Shown piece by piece: positions 6,771 through 14,352 of a stretch of DNA of 51,997 nucleotides (position 1 is the first letter of the stretch; each line of letters starts with the position of its first letter). The stretch is from a virus. Both the position numbers and the translations under genes were made by a program. Under the pieces are notes generated by a model that had not been told where the DNA came from, searched no databases, and worked only from the letters and a program-made list of their open reading frames with translations. The DNA is taken from IMG/VR virus record IMGVR_UViG_3300023179_006844, positions 1 through 51,997 of that record, one strand, 5' to 3'.

Positions 6771-7196
6771 ATGGACACCTTATTAATTAGCTTACACCCT
6801 CGCCACTGCCAGAATATTCTGGCAGGTAAAAAAACAATAGAGCTTAGGAAAAGAGCGCCTAAACACAGAAAAAATAAGCCCAATTTTAGTAAGCCCAATT
6901 TCAGTAAAATACTAATATATGAAACCAAGCCCACAGCAGCAATTGTGGGATTAACCACACCCACTGAGATACTTGAACACACTTGCAGCGAGTGGCATGA
7001 ATTTACAAGCGAATTATGTTTGTCTGTAAGTGAAATAGAGGAATATTTAGGCGGATATTGTGGATGGGGAATCAAGGTAGAAAACCTTCAGCTAATTACA
7101 CCAATTCCACTTTCAAAAATGCGTGATTTAAACATCACGCCCCCACAAGGGTACAGATATTTAAGTGACGAATTAGTTGAGCAACTACTCGCATAA
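6771..7196 (+). CDS. ASCH-domain protein (141 aa)
   Basis: The start MDTLLISLHPRHCQNILAG and the following KKTIELRKR are characteristic of the ASCH/PUA-like fold, a predicted RNA- or modified-base-binding domain also found in phages. The length is typical for a stand-alone ASCH protein. A duplicated KPNFS motif (residues 36-45) comes from a 15-bp tandem repeat around 6880-6910. It is the last rightward gene before the four-site element. The ligand is unknown; EVE/ASCH-type proteins near DNA-modification genes can bind modified bases, which would suit this genome, but that is inference. Confidence 0.75.
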   Translation: MDTLLISLHPRHCQNILAGKKTIELRKRAPKHRKNKPNFSKPNFSKILIYETKPTAAIVGLTTPTEILEHTCSEWHEFTSELCLSVSEIEEYLGGYCGWGIKVENLQLITPIPLSKMRDLNITPPQGYRYLSDELVEQLLA

Positions 7197-7325
7197 TGCT
7201 ATACTATGGTATAGTACTTACGAAACACTCATATAAGCGATCGCCTTTTCCGTTAGGCGATCGCTATTTTTTTGATTGTGGAAACCCCAAAACCCTTGAA
7301 AATCAGGACTTTAATTTCCCGGTTT

Positions 7326-7515
7326 CAATCGTGCCAATTGCCTGTCCCTGGCTAAAAACCTTGTACAGCAATACATTTCGGCTATCTTATCTAAAATCCC
7401 CAAGAACGGTTGGCACGATTGACTAATGAAATAATCAGCATTTGGCACGATTGAGCCTGGTTAAATTGGATTATTTTAAGGACAAAAACGGTATTTTTGT
7501 CATTTGGCACGATTG
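7326..7515. repeat. Four-site element, copy A
   Basis: Contains CAATCGTGCCAA at 7326-7337 and its reverse complement TTGGCACGATTG at 7410-7421, 7442-7453 and 7504-7515, separated by 84, 32 and 62 bases. The same four sites with exactly the same spacing occur in inverse orientation at 49031-49220. It lies between convergent genes and no convincing protein is encoded across it. It may be an origin, a partition or recombination site, or an operator. Confidence 0.85.
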
Positions 7516-7541
7516 CTTGGGGACAAAAACTTGAAAAAGAA

Positions 7542-7570
7542 AAAACCCTGTACATCAACTACAGGGTTTT
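7542..7570. terminator. Bidirectional hairpin terminator
   Basis: AAAACCCTGTA pairs with TACAGGGTTTT. It lies 14 bases past the stop of the leftward 7584-8084 gene and also faces the rightward genes. Confidence 0.75.
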
Positions 7571-7583
7571 GTTTTGGTATCAT

Positions 7584-8084
7584 TTAATTAAGAAGGTTTC
7601 TAATTCCTTGGGAATACCCTTTCCCTTCCCCAAGGGTTTTAAGGGCTTCCCATTCTTCTTCCGATAGTTTAACCTGACGGCACTTCCCGTCAATTTTTGG
7701 TTTATTGTTATGGGACTTGGGGTTTTTCCCTCTCCCGTCAGGTATGGGGATTTTGACTGTTAGGGTTGTTTCACTAGTGCCGTTACCGAATGGTTTGTCG
7801 TAATGACAAGACTTTTTCACTTCTTTTTTGATCTTTACTCCCGTTGGTATATGAGTATACCAATCCGATTTTTTACAATGACTCCAAAGCTTACCGGGAT
7901 TTTCGTAAGCTTCTATCATATAGATATCGTCAGCGATATCTATGTCTCCTAAGCCTGTCTCAATGACATCTGGGATATCATTGTAATTTCCAGAAGCTAT
8001 GCTTTTAGCATAGCTTTCTGAAAGTTTGTTGTAGCTTGTGTAAGCGTGATAAGCCGTGTACACAAGAGTGTCATATTTCGTCAT
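7584..8084 (-). CDS. Hypothetical protein (166 aa)
   Basis: Not recognised. The N-terminal half is Tyr-rich and helical (YDTLVYTAYHAYTSYNKL), the middle is basic with KKEVKKSCHYDKP, and the C-terminus (KLSEEEWEALKTLGEGKG followed by YSQGIRNLLN) resembles the short helix pair seen at the end of many cyanobacterial RHH-type proteins. It probably shares a transcript with the 8095-8574 gene (10-base gap). Confidence 0.6.
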   Translation of the reverse strand: MTKYDTLVYTAYHAYTSYNKLSESYAKSIASGNYNDIPDVIETGLGDIDIADDIYMIEAYENPGKLWSHCKKSDWYTHIPTGVKIKKEVKKSCHYDKPFGNGTSETTLTVKIPIPDGRGKNPKSHNNKPKIDGKCRQVKLSEEEWEALKTLGEGKGYSQGIRNLLN

Positions 8085-8094
8085 TTTTTTATCC

Positions 8095-8574
8095 TTAAAT
8101 ACTTACAATCCATCCACAAATAGCCGAACTGTAATTGAAGCCTTCAACATCAACGGATGTAACTTCACCAACTGTGAAAGAAAATTCAATTGGTTTTTGA
8201 GAGTTTGCTTTAGCAACAAACTCTATTTTTGCCCCTATAGGCAATTCGTACTCAGCAATACACCACTTTCCGTGGTTGCCTTTATTACCAACCATCTCCC
8301 ATTGCTTAGAAAGTGGCTTTAAAACTTCATAAATCGGCTTTCCGTTGATGCGAACCATGGCAGAGCGCCAGTTCGTTGTGTGATGTTCGCTGCCGGTCTT
8401 TATCTGAACTTTCATTGGTTGTTGTACCATGATTTTTTCTTCCAATAGTGTTTCTAGCTTGGCTTCTAAAACAACCAAGCGATCTATAAACGACCGCAAG
8501 CCATTTCCAATAGCCCGCAGACAGGCTTGAATTTGATGCTTGATTGTACGGATCTTAAAGGAAATTGTGGACAT
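8095..8574 (-). CDS. Hypothetical protein with N-terminal helix and beta domain (159 aa)
   Basis: Not recognised. Residues 1-50 form a basic then heptad-like helix (RLVVLEAKLETLLEEKI), and the rest is beta-rich. The N-terminal helix resembles that of the clamp-like protein at 43588-44970 (IRTIKHQIQA... versus VLKNQINA...), so a shared multimerisation segment is possible. It has a clear promoter at 8604-8631. Confidence 0.6.
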   Translation of the reverse strand: MSTISFKIRTIKHQIQACLRAIGNGLRSFIDRLVVLEAKLETLLEEKIMVQQPMKVQIKTGSEHHTTNWRSAMVRINGKPIYEVLKPLSKQWEMVGNKGNHGKWCIAEYELPIGAKIEFVAKANSQKPIEFSFTVGEVTSVDVEGFNYSSAICGWIVSI

Positions 8575-8603
8575 TTGTTTACTCCCTGTTTGTTTATATT
8601 TCT

Positions 8604-8631
8604 ATAATATAAGATAAAGAAAAACTGTCAA
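8604..8631 (-). promoter_or_regulatory. Promoter of the 8574 operon
   Basis: On the minus strand TTGACA (8631-8626) and TATTAT (8609-8604), 16-base spacer. The region around the -10 box is nearly the same as at 5880-5900. Confidence 0.6.
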
Positions 8632-8666
8632 TACTGAAATTAAAATAATTTTAAGATACAAAATAC

Positions 8667-8705
8667 AGCAATCCCCAGTTCCTTTATCCAGAATTGGGGA
8701 TTGCT
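8667..8705 (-). terminator. Hairpin after dcd
   Basis: AGCAATCCCCA and TGGGGATTGCT form an 11-bp stem 24 bases beyond the dcd stop. The T-run is weak, so termination is likely but not certain. Confidence 0.55.
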
Positions 8706-8728
8706 TGTTAATGTTTTAATTTAAATCG

Positions 8729-9328
8729 TTACACTTTAGCTAAAGTAATCCTTTCCGGCTGATCTTGATATTTTCCTTGACGAGTTTCATAGTTAACAGC
8801 ACAGGGTTCACCTTCCAAAAACAGTAATTGTACTACACCTTCATTGGCATAAATACGACAATCGGCACTGGAAGAATTAGAAAACTCTAAGGTAAGATGT
8901 CCGCGCCAACCTGCTTCGGCAGGTGTTAAATTAGCTATTATACCGCATCTTGCATAAGATGATTTGCCTATGCAGATGACTGTGATATTTTCTGGGACTT
9001 GTAGCTTTTCTGATGCAACGCCCAGCCCGTAAGAGTGAGCGGGTAAAATAAAATATTTGCCATTTGTATCCTTATGCAACTGGGTAAATTCTAAATTTTG
9101 GGGATTAAAGTTTTTAGGATCAATGACAGTACCAGGTATGTGGCGAAAAATCCGAAATTCAGATGGGGAAAGACGGATATCGTAGCCATAAGAAGAAAGT
9201 CCGTAACTAATTACAGGCTGGGGAATTTGCGATAAATCAGGCTGTATTTGACGAATTAAGCTGGGTTGAAAAGGTGAAATCATGCCTTTTTGAGACATTT
9301 CAGTAATCCAGGTGTCGTTTTTAATCAT
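8729..9328 (-). CDS. dcd: dCTP deaminase
   Basis: Converts dCTP to dUTP, feeding dTTP synthesis. The diagnostic block GKSSYARCGIIANLTPAEAG followed by WRGHLTLEFSN (about residues 122-152) holds the catalytic Ser-x-x-Arg and the conserved Glu of the dCTP deaminase/dUTPase fold, and EGVVQLLFLEG plus the C-terminal GKYQDQ complete the family pattern. At 199 residues it is close to the usual 190. It lies nine bases downstream of thymidylate kinase, making a small dTTP-supply operon typical of large phages. It could be the bifunctional dCTP deaminase/dUTPase type; the sequence alone does not settle that. Confidence 0.92.
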   Translation of the reverse strand: MIKNDTWITEMSQKGMISPFQPSLIRQIQPDLSQIPQPVISYGLSSYGYDIRLSPSEFRIFRHIPGTVIDPKNFNPQNLEFTQLHKDTNGKYFILPAHSYGLGVASEKLQVPENITVICIGKSSYARCGIIANLTPAEAGWRGHLTLEFSNSSSADCRIYANEGVVQLLFLEGEPCAVNYETRQGKYQDQPERITLAKV

Positions 9329-9337
9329 GAAAAATCC

Positions 9338-9967
9338 TTAAATGAAATATTTTCTCAAAATATTTTGTATGTTTTTTTGCACAACTAGTTGTTGTTGATT
9401 TCCGTCTACTTGAACAATTAAAGATGCTTGGTTTAAATACATTGCTGAGTATCCAAGTCTAACTTGATTATGAAAGTCTATTGTTTCTTCCTCGATCCTG
9501 TCTAAGCGTTTTTGGTTGACTTTTCTTAACAGGCCTGTTTCCACATCTACATCTATCCAGATAGTTATGTCGGGTTTTAAACCGCCAGTGGCTATTTGAT
9601 TAAGCTTGTGGATTAAATCCATATCTATTTTCCTGCCATATCCCTGGTATGCAATTGTAGAATTGGTAAAGCGATCGCATAGAATGTGTTTTCCCATTGC
9701 TAAAGCAGGTTTTAATACCTCCTGTGTATGTTGCGCTCTATCTGCAGCATACAATAAAAGTTCTGTAATCTTATCCGGTGATTTGTTAAGCAATAGTTCT
9801 CTTATATCTTTCCCTAATTCCGTGCCTCCTGGTTCATGGGTTAAGATTACGGGTATATTTAAGCTTTGCAGCCATTGATAGCAAAGCTGAATTTGAGTGG
9901 TCTTTCCACAGCCTTCTATCCCTTCAAAAACAATTAACTTGCTCTTCATCTGATATATATTTATCAT
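9338..9967 (-). CDS. tmk: Thymidylate kinase
   Basis: Phosphorylates dTMP to dTDP. The P-loop FEGIEGCGKTTQ is near residue 14, the thymidine-binding THEPGGTELGK block follows near residue 45, DRFTNSTIAYQGYGR is the DR(Y/F) motif, and LDRIEE is in the lid region. The length of 209 is normal. A start at 9949 (MKSKLIVFEG) is equally plausible because the upstream part overlaps the preceding gene. With dcd it forms a nucleotide-supply pair. Confidence 0.93.
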   Translation of the reverse strand: MINIYQMKSKLIVFEGIEGCGKTTQIQLCYQWLQSLNIPVILTHEPGGTELGKDIRELLLNKSPDKITELLLYAADRAQHTQEVLKPALAMGKHILCDRFTNSTIAYQGYGRKIDMDLIHKLNQIATGGLKPDITIWIDVDVETGLLRKVNQKRLDRIEEETIDFHNQVRLGYSAMYLNQASLIVQVDGNQQQLVVQKNIQNILRKYFI

Positions 9968-10397
9968 TGTAGCTTTGAATTACTTGACAATATTTAAGCG
10001 CACTTTGAGGACTGTATTCATAGATATTTTTCATTTGCTGAATTTGCCCAGGAAGTAGATTTGGGAATTGGATTAAAATACTCAAAACAGGAAGTTTAAT
10101 TTTTTCTATTTTTAATATAAAATTAAATCTTTTTTCAATTTCTGCTTTGGGTATTTGTAGCACGTTAACGGCTTGCTGAATTGAATTGTTGCTGATTTCT
10201 TTTATCAGTATTGAATCTTCATTGGGTGTCCATTTGTGGGGTTTACGCTTTTCTTTTTTAGGCGTTTTTATGTCAATATGACCTTCTCTGATTCTTCTTT
10301 TGTAATACCGGACTTTTTGTAATTCAATTCCCAGTATTTTTGCTGCTTTAGGGCATTTTTCACGAGCAATAATTTCTAGTTGTTCTATGCTGATCAT
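9924..10397 (-). CDS. SANT/Myb-like helix-turn-helix protein (157 aa)
   Basis: Residues 1-35 look like an HTH (KAAKILGIELQKVRYYKRRI), and residues 53-95 (HKWTPNEDSILIKEISNNS and following) resemble a SANT/Myb-like repeat that begins with W-T-x-x-E-D. The C-terminus is helical. It overlaps tmk by 26-44 bases and the upstream vMAP-type gene by four, so all four genes 10966-8729 form one leftward operon. The role is probably DNA binding; the target is unknown. Confidence 0.6.
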   Translation of the reverse strand: MISIEQLEIIAREKCPKAAKILGIELQKVRYYKRRIREGHIDIKTPKKEKRKPHKWTPNEDSILIKEISNNSIQQAVNVLQIPKAEIEKRFNFILKIEKIKLPVLSILIQFPNLLPGQIQQMKNIYEYSPQSALKYCQVIQSYNDKYISDEEQVNCF

Positions 10398-10966
10398 GGT
10401 GTTTGATTTAGTTCAAAGTCTGTTTCATCGTAATAATTATCAAGAATTTTAAACAATTCTAATAGCGCATCACCTGATAATTGCTCTCGTCTAATTAAAT
10501 GCAATATTGTTTTGAACGGATTTGTTTTTAAGTCATTCAAGTTAAGTACAATTGGGTATTTGGTTTTCAAAATCAATGTATTATTTTTAGCGTCAAACTT
10601 CCAAAATGTTGAAAGACTAACTACTATTTCATCTTGCTTAAATTTGAGGATGTCATTGTTGAAAACAGTTGCTTCTTTGATGCCATGACAAGCATTAAAA
10701 GTGTCATCTAATTCTGCTCCCATTACTGAATCCAAGACAGCAACTAAGTTGAGCCGGTTAACCTTGACTTTGTGTTTTTGTCCTACCAATCCATACAATT
10801 CTCTGGCTATATGCCCAACGTAACCGTCGTCATACCTTACTTTTTCTGCTATTTGTAAGTAAGTTTTTCCTTCGCAAATACAAGCAATAATTTCTGCTTC
10901 TATTGTGTTTAAAGGCTTGCGTCTTATGCTTTGTGAAATTGTGTTAATGTAATTGATGTACTTCAT
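10394..10966 (-). CDS. vMAP-type N-terminal HTH protein (190 aa)
   Basis: I place the start at 10966 (MKYINYINTISQ). Residues 15-75 (LNTIEAEIIACICEGKTYLQ through VNRLNLVAVLDSV) match the LuxR-like HTH found at the N-terminus of cyanobacterial vMAP and signalling proteins (EGKTY..IA......Y..GHI). The C-terminal 110 residues are not recognised. It is the first gene of the operon leading to tmk and dcd, suggesting control of phage nucleotide genes or host-derived regulation. Confidence 0.65.
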   Translation of the reverse strand: MKYINYINTISQSIRRKPLNTIEAEIIACICEGKTYLQIAEKVRYDDGYVGHIARELYGLVGQKHKVKVNRLNLVAVLDSVMGAELDDTFNACHGIKEATVFNNDILKFKQDEIVVSLSTFWKFDAKNNTLILKTKYPIVLNLNDLKTNPFKTILHLIRREQLSGDALLELFKILDNYYDETDFELNQTP

Positions 10967-11035
10967 GGTGTCAATCAAATTCTCTAATTATATTATAATA
11001 ATAAATAATAAAATATTAAGTGAAACCAAGAAAGT

Positions 11036-11215
11036 ATGAGTGAATTATCAATTGATCAACAATTTCAGATAGCTGCTTTTGAATCTCAAGTAAAGCAGAT
11101 GTCACGGGAACAAGCACAAGAACAGTTAATTAATTTATTTAAACAATATCAAGTCCAAAAAGCAACTTACATTGAACTTTTAGGACATCAGTGGGGAATT
11201 AGTTATATTCCATAG
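11036..11215 (+). CDS. nblA: NblA-like phycobilisome degradation protein
   Basis: 59 residues starting MSELSIDQQFQIAAFESQV and continuing with KQMSREQAQEQLINLFKQY and ending HQWGISYIP. The pattern L..EQQF.I..F..QV..MSREQAQE.L..L..Q......Y...L.H.WG is that of NblA, the small helical adaptor that recruits Clp protease to phycobilisomes. It is the only gene in its intergenic region, rightward between leftward blocks, and is followed by a 10-bp hairpin. Some freshwater cyanophages carry nblA, presumably to recycle amino acids or lower light harvesting during infection. Expression timing is inferred. Confidence 0.9.
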   Translation: MSELSIDQQFQIAAFESQVKQMSREQAQEQLINLFKQYQVQKATYIELLGHQWGISYIP

Positions 11216-11234
11216 TTTTGTGTTTATTAAGAAA

Positions 11235-11263
11235 TAAGGAACTACCTGCCTGTTAGTTCCTTA
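11235..11263 (+). terminator. Hairpin after nblA
   Basis: TAAGGAACTA pairs with TAGTTCCTTA across a 9-base loop, 20 bases after the nblA stop. No T-run follows, so it could be an mRNA 3' stabilising stem rather than a terminator. Confidence 0.5.
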
Positions 11264-11358
11264 CCAAAAGATTCATCTTGGATGTACATTCAAATTATAT
11301 CATATTTTTAATATTTATTATGATATAATATTATTAGCTTTTTATATACAAGGGGATC

Positions 11359-11697
11359 ATGAGCGCAATTCTTGAAAGACTGAAAACAAGACTATCAACT
11401 CATCTTGAGTGGGTAAACGAAATGATAGAAGATGAGCATGGCGTTAATGCTGCAGACGATGATGATTGGGAAACCACTGTTGAGTTGTACAAGAATCAAC
11501 AGCATGAGTTTGAACAGCTTATTGATTCAGTGGATTTATTAATAAAAGATTCAAGTAATCTTGAAGCTTTACGCTTAATTCCAGATTTTGTAAAATTCTT
11601 GAATGAAATGGCTGAAATAGAAGATACAGAAGCTGGTTTTCAAAAAATAAATGAAGAGAAAGATTTGCTGAACCAGTTGAATAACGTAAGACATTAA
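11359..11697 (+). CDS. Acidic helical hypothetical protein (112 aa)
   Basis: Not recognised. It is entirely helical and strongly acidic (EDEHGVNAADDDDWETTVEL), which can indicate a DNA-mimic or anti-host protein, but nothing specific supports this. AGGGGA lies 6 bases upstream. It is followed by a bidirectional terminator that separates it from the convergent gene at 11731. Confidence 0.6.
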   Translation: MSAILERLKTRLSTHLEWVNEMIEDEHGVNAADDDDWETTVELYKNQQHEFEQLIDSVDLLIKDSSNLEALRLIPDFVKFLNEMAEIEDTEAGFQKINEEKDLLNQLNNVRH

Positions 11698-11705
11698 TAA
11701 TAAAA

Positions 11706-11725
11706 ATACCCCATTAATGGGGTAT
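11706..11725. terminator. Bidirectional terminator between convergent genes
   Basis: Perfect palindrome ATACCCCATTAATGGGGTAT located eight bases after the 11359-11697 stop and five bases before the end of the leftward gene at 11731. Confidence 0.7.
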
Positions 11726-11730
11726 AATGT

Positions 11731-12234
11731 TTAAGCAATCTTTAAAAATACATCTAATGTTTTGGACGGCACGGGCAAATGAGTGTGGAACTCTAGCCCG
11801 TGTTTTTTTGCCCACCTCCTCAATGTTTTAATGTGAGGGGAACGGCCAACTTGTTTATTCAACCACAAGGGTACATCTGACCCTTTAAGACCCTCAAGAA
11901 TTATCTCATCCCCCATTGCTTGATCCAATGCTAATTTAACTCTAGATTCATTTAAACGGGTGATTATTTGTTTCAAAGTTACTCCTGACTTCCAACCCAC
12001 TGGAGGTTTGTCACCACGTTTTTGCTCGCACCTAATATAAGCCAACATCATTAACCACTGACAATGAGTTTTGCTAATCATGATCTCATCTGTACTAGCA
12101 AGCTTGCGACCGTCTGGAACTTTGCAGATATGCTTGTATTTCCGCCAAGTGCGATTAGCGATGGGACTGCCATATAATTTAGTACAAATAGCACGTACCC
12201 ATCGCTCAGGATACATATTGGTCATAATTAGCAA
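11731..12234 (-). CDS. Hypothetical DNA-binding-like protein (167 aa)
   Basis: Not firmly recognised. Residues 8-60 (RWVRAICTKLYGSPIANRTW followed by RKYKHICKV) and residues 130-155 (QVGRSPHIKTLRRWAKKHG) both look like helix-turn-helix segments. The start may be the internal Met at MTNMYPERW. It overlaps the 12206-12439 gene, so the three leftward genes 12930-11731 are probably one transcript. A plasmid or phage replication or control role is possible. Confidence 0.55.
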   Translation of the reverse strand: MLIMTNMYPERWVRAICTKLYGSPIANRTWRKYKHICKVPDGRKLASTDEIMISKTHCQWLMMLAYIRCEQKRGDKPPVGWKSGVTLKQIITRLNESRVKLALDQAMGDEIILEGLKGSDVPLWLNKQVGRSPHIKTLRRWAKKHGLEFHTHLPVPSKTLDVFLKIA

Positions 12235-12439
12235 TCCTCCTTATTAATTCTTCTAATGCTGTATAGGAATAGCTACCGCTGCGGTAATCTTTTGCCGCTT
12301 GCTCAAGTTCATCAGCTAATATTTCACTAGCACAAATAAGTGCTAAAGCTTCTAAGACTTTTGCTACATCATATAAGTCAAAGTCGTTGCATTCAGACTC
12401 TAAATACTGTAAAACACATAACAAAGGAATTTTCCACAT
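12206..12439 (-). CDS. Helical hypothetical protein (77 aa)
   Basis: Starts MWKIPLLCVLQYLESE at 12439 behind GGAGG. All-helical with Leu and Ala repeats (DVAKVLEALALICASEIL followed by ADELEQAAKDY). No family recognised. It starts three bases beyond the HAD phosphatase stop and overlaps the next gene by 29 bases. Confidence 0.55.
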   Translation of the reverse strand: MWKIPLLCVLQYLESECNDFDLYDVAKVLEALALICASEILADELEQAAKDYRSGSYSYTALEELIRRIANYDQYVS

Positions 12440-12441
12440 AC

Positions 12442-12930
12442 TTACCTCCAATCATTAGCCCAAATAAAGTTAATCCCAGCATTTTTAGCACATTGCTCAT
12501 CTTCTACCCTGTCTCCCACCATTAAAGCATCTTCCAATGGCAATGAACAGCAATCTTCAATAAACTGTACAAGCATACCTGGGGAAGGCTTACGATAGTT
12601 GCGCCCTGTCCGCAAAGTAACTACATTTCCGTGTGGATAACATCTATACCCATTGCTACCGTCAAAAGTAGTACAGAAATTAATACATTGTAGTTGTGGG
12701 AGCAGTCGCATTGTGTACATTTGTTCTTTGATGCAACTTTCTAGCGTCCTTTTGTGCGCTTCTACACCTGCTTGGTTGGTTACTCCTACAATAGTCCAGC
12801 TTAAATACCGAGTAACTGCTTCTCCTACCCCAGGTATTAATTCTTGATCATAAGGATCATTAATGAATGTTGCTCCTGATTTGGTTTGTCTTACTGTACC
12901 GTCTAAATCTAAGAATAAAATTTTACTCAT
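12442..12930 (-). CDS. HAD-superfamily phosphatase (162 aa)
   Basis: Motif I is KILFLDLDGTVR (residues 3-14) with both catalytic aspartates, motif II is IVGVTNQAGV, the lysine motif is RKPSPGMLVQF, and motif IV is ALMVGDRVEDEQCAKNAGI. The order and spacing match the HisB/GmhB/polynucleotide 3'-phosphatase branch of the HAD family (DxDGT...TNQ..G...KP.P.M). The substrate could be a sugar phosphate or a 3'-phosphorylated nucleic-acid end; the latter is common in phages. Start at 12930 behind GAGG. Confidence 0.85.
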   Translation of the reverse strand: MSKILFLDLDGTVRQTKSGATFINDPYDQELIPGVGEAVTRYLSWTIVGVTNQAGVEAHKRTLESCIKEQMYTMRLLPQLQCINFCTTFDGSNGYRCYPHGNVVTLRTGRNYRKPSPGMLVQFIEDCCSLPLEDALMVGDRVEDEQCAKNAGINFIWANDWR

Positions 12931-13300
12931 CTTCACCCTCGCCAGTTAAATTCAATCGTTTTTGCCGGCCTACTGCTTTGTAATGTCCAAATTCTTTAAT
13001 TTGAATTTCTTTTTCAGTCACTCCAAACTCTTGGGCTTTCTCTTGTTCATGCAACTTTACTACTTGCTGTTCTTGTCTCCATAAAGCAGCGATCGCCATT
13101 TCCAGTCCTTCACTCATGCCCACGCCGTAGCAAGAAACTATTCTTAAAAACTTTCGCTTGAGTTCAGCGGGAACTTTAGCGCGTATTTCTCGTTTACCAT
13201 CGTCTACAACTTTGCGACCATTAATCATGCCTCGATCAGGATGTGCTGCAATATCAGCTTGCAATTGTTCTCTTGTTTCTGGTTTTTTTCGATTAATCAT
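12923..13300 (-). CDS. Ribbon-helix-helix-like protein (125 aa)
   Basis: I choose the start at 13300 (MINRKKPETREQLQADI). The central stretch EIRAKVPAELKRKFLRIVSCYG followed by MSEGLEMAIAALWRQEQQ has the strand-helix-helix pattern of RHH proteins. The C-terminus is a charged helix then a basic tail. It overlaps the HAD gene by eight bases. It is likely a DNA-binding regulator; the target is unknown. Confidence 0.55.
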   Translation of the reverse strand: MINRKKPETREQLQADIAAHPDRGMINGRKVVDDGKREIRAKVPAELKRKFLRIVSCYGVGMSEGLEMAIAALWRQEQQVVKLHEQEKAQEFGVTEKEIQIKEFGHYKAVGRQKRLNLTGEGEDE

Positions 13301-13431
13301 TAACTTACCTAAATGTTCTTTTTCCACTAATAGCACACTAATAGTGGAATATGCTATTTTTATTTTAAATCCTCCTAGAAGCTGAAACTAACTAGGAGGA
13401 CATTGACCCCGCACAAAGGAGCTAATTGATT

Positions 13432-13674
13432 ATGGCACGAGTTAAGGCGATTGAGGATATTTTACCCAAACAAGAAGCGAGAAAAGCCGGTTTTTCGCCA
13501 GAATGCCACGGATACCAGAATTTTTGCATTAATTACATTGATAGGAAAATCAACGAATACTATCAAGGGACTGGGATTCAACCACCGACGTTATCCACAA
13601 TTAAAACCTGGTTCTATAAAGACAACATCCCAGACTGGGCGGTAGTTATGTTTAAAAAAACCTTGCTAGTCTAA
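13432..13674 (+). CDS. Hypothetical protein (80 aa)
   Basis: Not recognised. It begins MARVKAIEDILPKQEARKAG and contains a possible HTH toward the C-terminus (PPTLSTIKTWFYKDNIPDWA). AAGGAG lies 11 bases upstream. It is the first of the rightward genes that continue to 20.5 kb. Confidence 0.5.
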   Translation: MARVKAIEDILPKQEARKAGFSPECHGYQNFCINYIDRKINEYYQGTGIQPPTLSTIKTWFYKDNIPDWAVVMFKKTLLV

Positions 13675-13801
13675 CACCTCTTTAAATAGAAGTCAATGAT
13701 TTGTGGGATTTACCAGATATCTATTGACGCTCTATTAGAGGGGTTTTATATTGAAGACATACCAGACATGACCCGGACATGAGACGGGGAAACAATATGA
13801 G

Positions 13802-14086
13802 ATGAATCTACCCAAGATAAGTCGTAAAGAGGCGGGACACCGTTTAGGAGTAGGGGAAAGACAAATACAGCGTTATTTGAAAATTGCAACTCAGTATTTA
13901 AGTTCATTTAGTGGATTTATTGACCCAGTAACAACTCAGTTAAATGGTAGCCCACTTACTGACAAAGAAGTCAACTACTTAAAAGAAGTACAAACGTTAT
14001 TACGTAAGTACAAGAACTTTAAAGGCAAAGAAAAAATGATTGAGTCAGGACTGAAACAAATTAACCAAGGAGATAGCAGTGTTTAA
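13802..14086 (+). CDS. Helix-turn-helix protein (94 aa)
   Basis: The N-terminus KISRKEAGHRLGVGERQIQR (residues 4-23) is a MerR-like or homeodomain-like HTH used by many phage and plasmid proteins. The rest is helical. It starts the tightly spaced rightward run of genes up to 19012 and may regulate it. A candidate promoter with TTGACG lies near 13725. Confidence 0.6.
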   Translation: MNLPKISRKEAGHRLGVGERQIQRYLKIATQYLSSFSGFIDPVTTQLNGSPLTDKEVNYLKEVQTLLRKYKNFKGKEKMIESGLKQINQGDSSV

Positions 14087-14204
14087 GTCAAAATTAGAAG
14101 CCATAATTGTTGTTTTTTTATTAATAACAATTCCCCCGTGTTCATGGCTATTAGCTAATAATATTAATGTTCCACAATCTGAGGTGGTTGATGCAAAACA
14201 TTGA
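14079..14204 (+). CDS. Small secreted or membrane peptide (41 aa, GTG start)
   Basis: GTG at 14079 follows AAGGAG at 14067-14072. The product MFKSKLEAIIVVFLLITIPP followed by CSWLL has a basic start, a hydrophobic core and a Cys, like a signal peptide or lipoprotein leader. It overlaps both neighbours, which supports translational coupling. The function is unknown. Confidence 0.5.
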   Translation: MFKSKLEAIIVVFLLITIPPCSWLLANNINVPQSEVVDAKH

Positions 14205-14352
14205 GGTATTAGTTGTAGTCCGCAAGTTAGAACCCGACGGTAGTTACACTGAATGGCAAGCACGACCCGGTTTTAACGCATTCAATGCTAAAGCAAAGAA
14301 AGAAATTCAACAAATGATAGGAGTCACAGGAGCTAATTATGAACGTATTTGA
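14191..14352 (+). CDS. Small hypothetical protein (53 aa)
   Basis: Starts at 14191 (MQNIEVLVVVRKLEPDGSYT) behind GAGG. Beta-strand then helix, no family recognised. Overlaps the previous small gene and the next gene, as is usual in this membrane-protein cassette. Confidence 0.5.
   Translation: MQNIEVLVVVRKLEPDGSYTEWQARPGFNAFNAKAKKEIQQMIGVTGANYERI

Noticed and set aside
7196-7426. 76-residue plus-strand frame
   Set aside because: Runs across the four-site repeat element, which is conserved as DNA and not as protein in the inverted copy.
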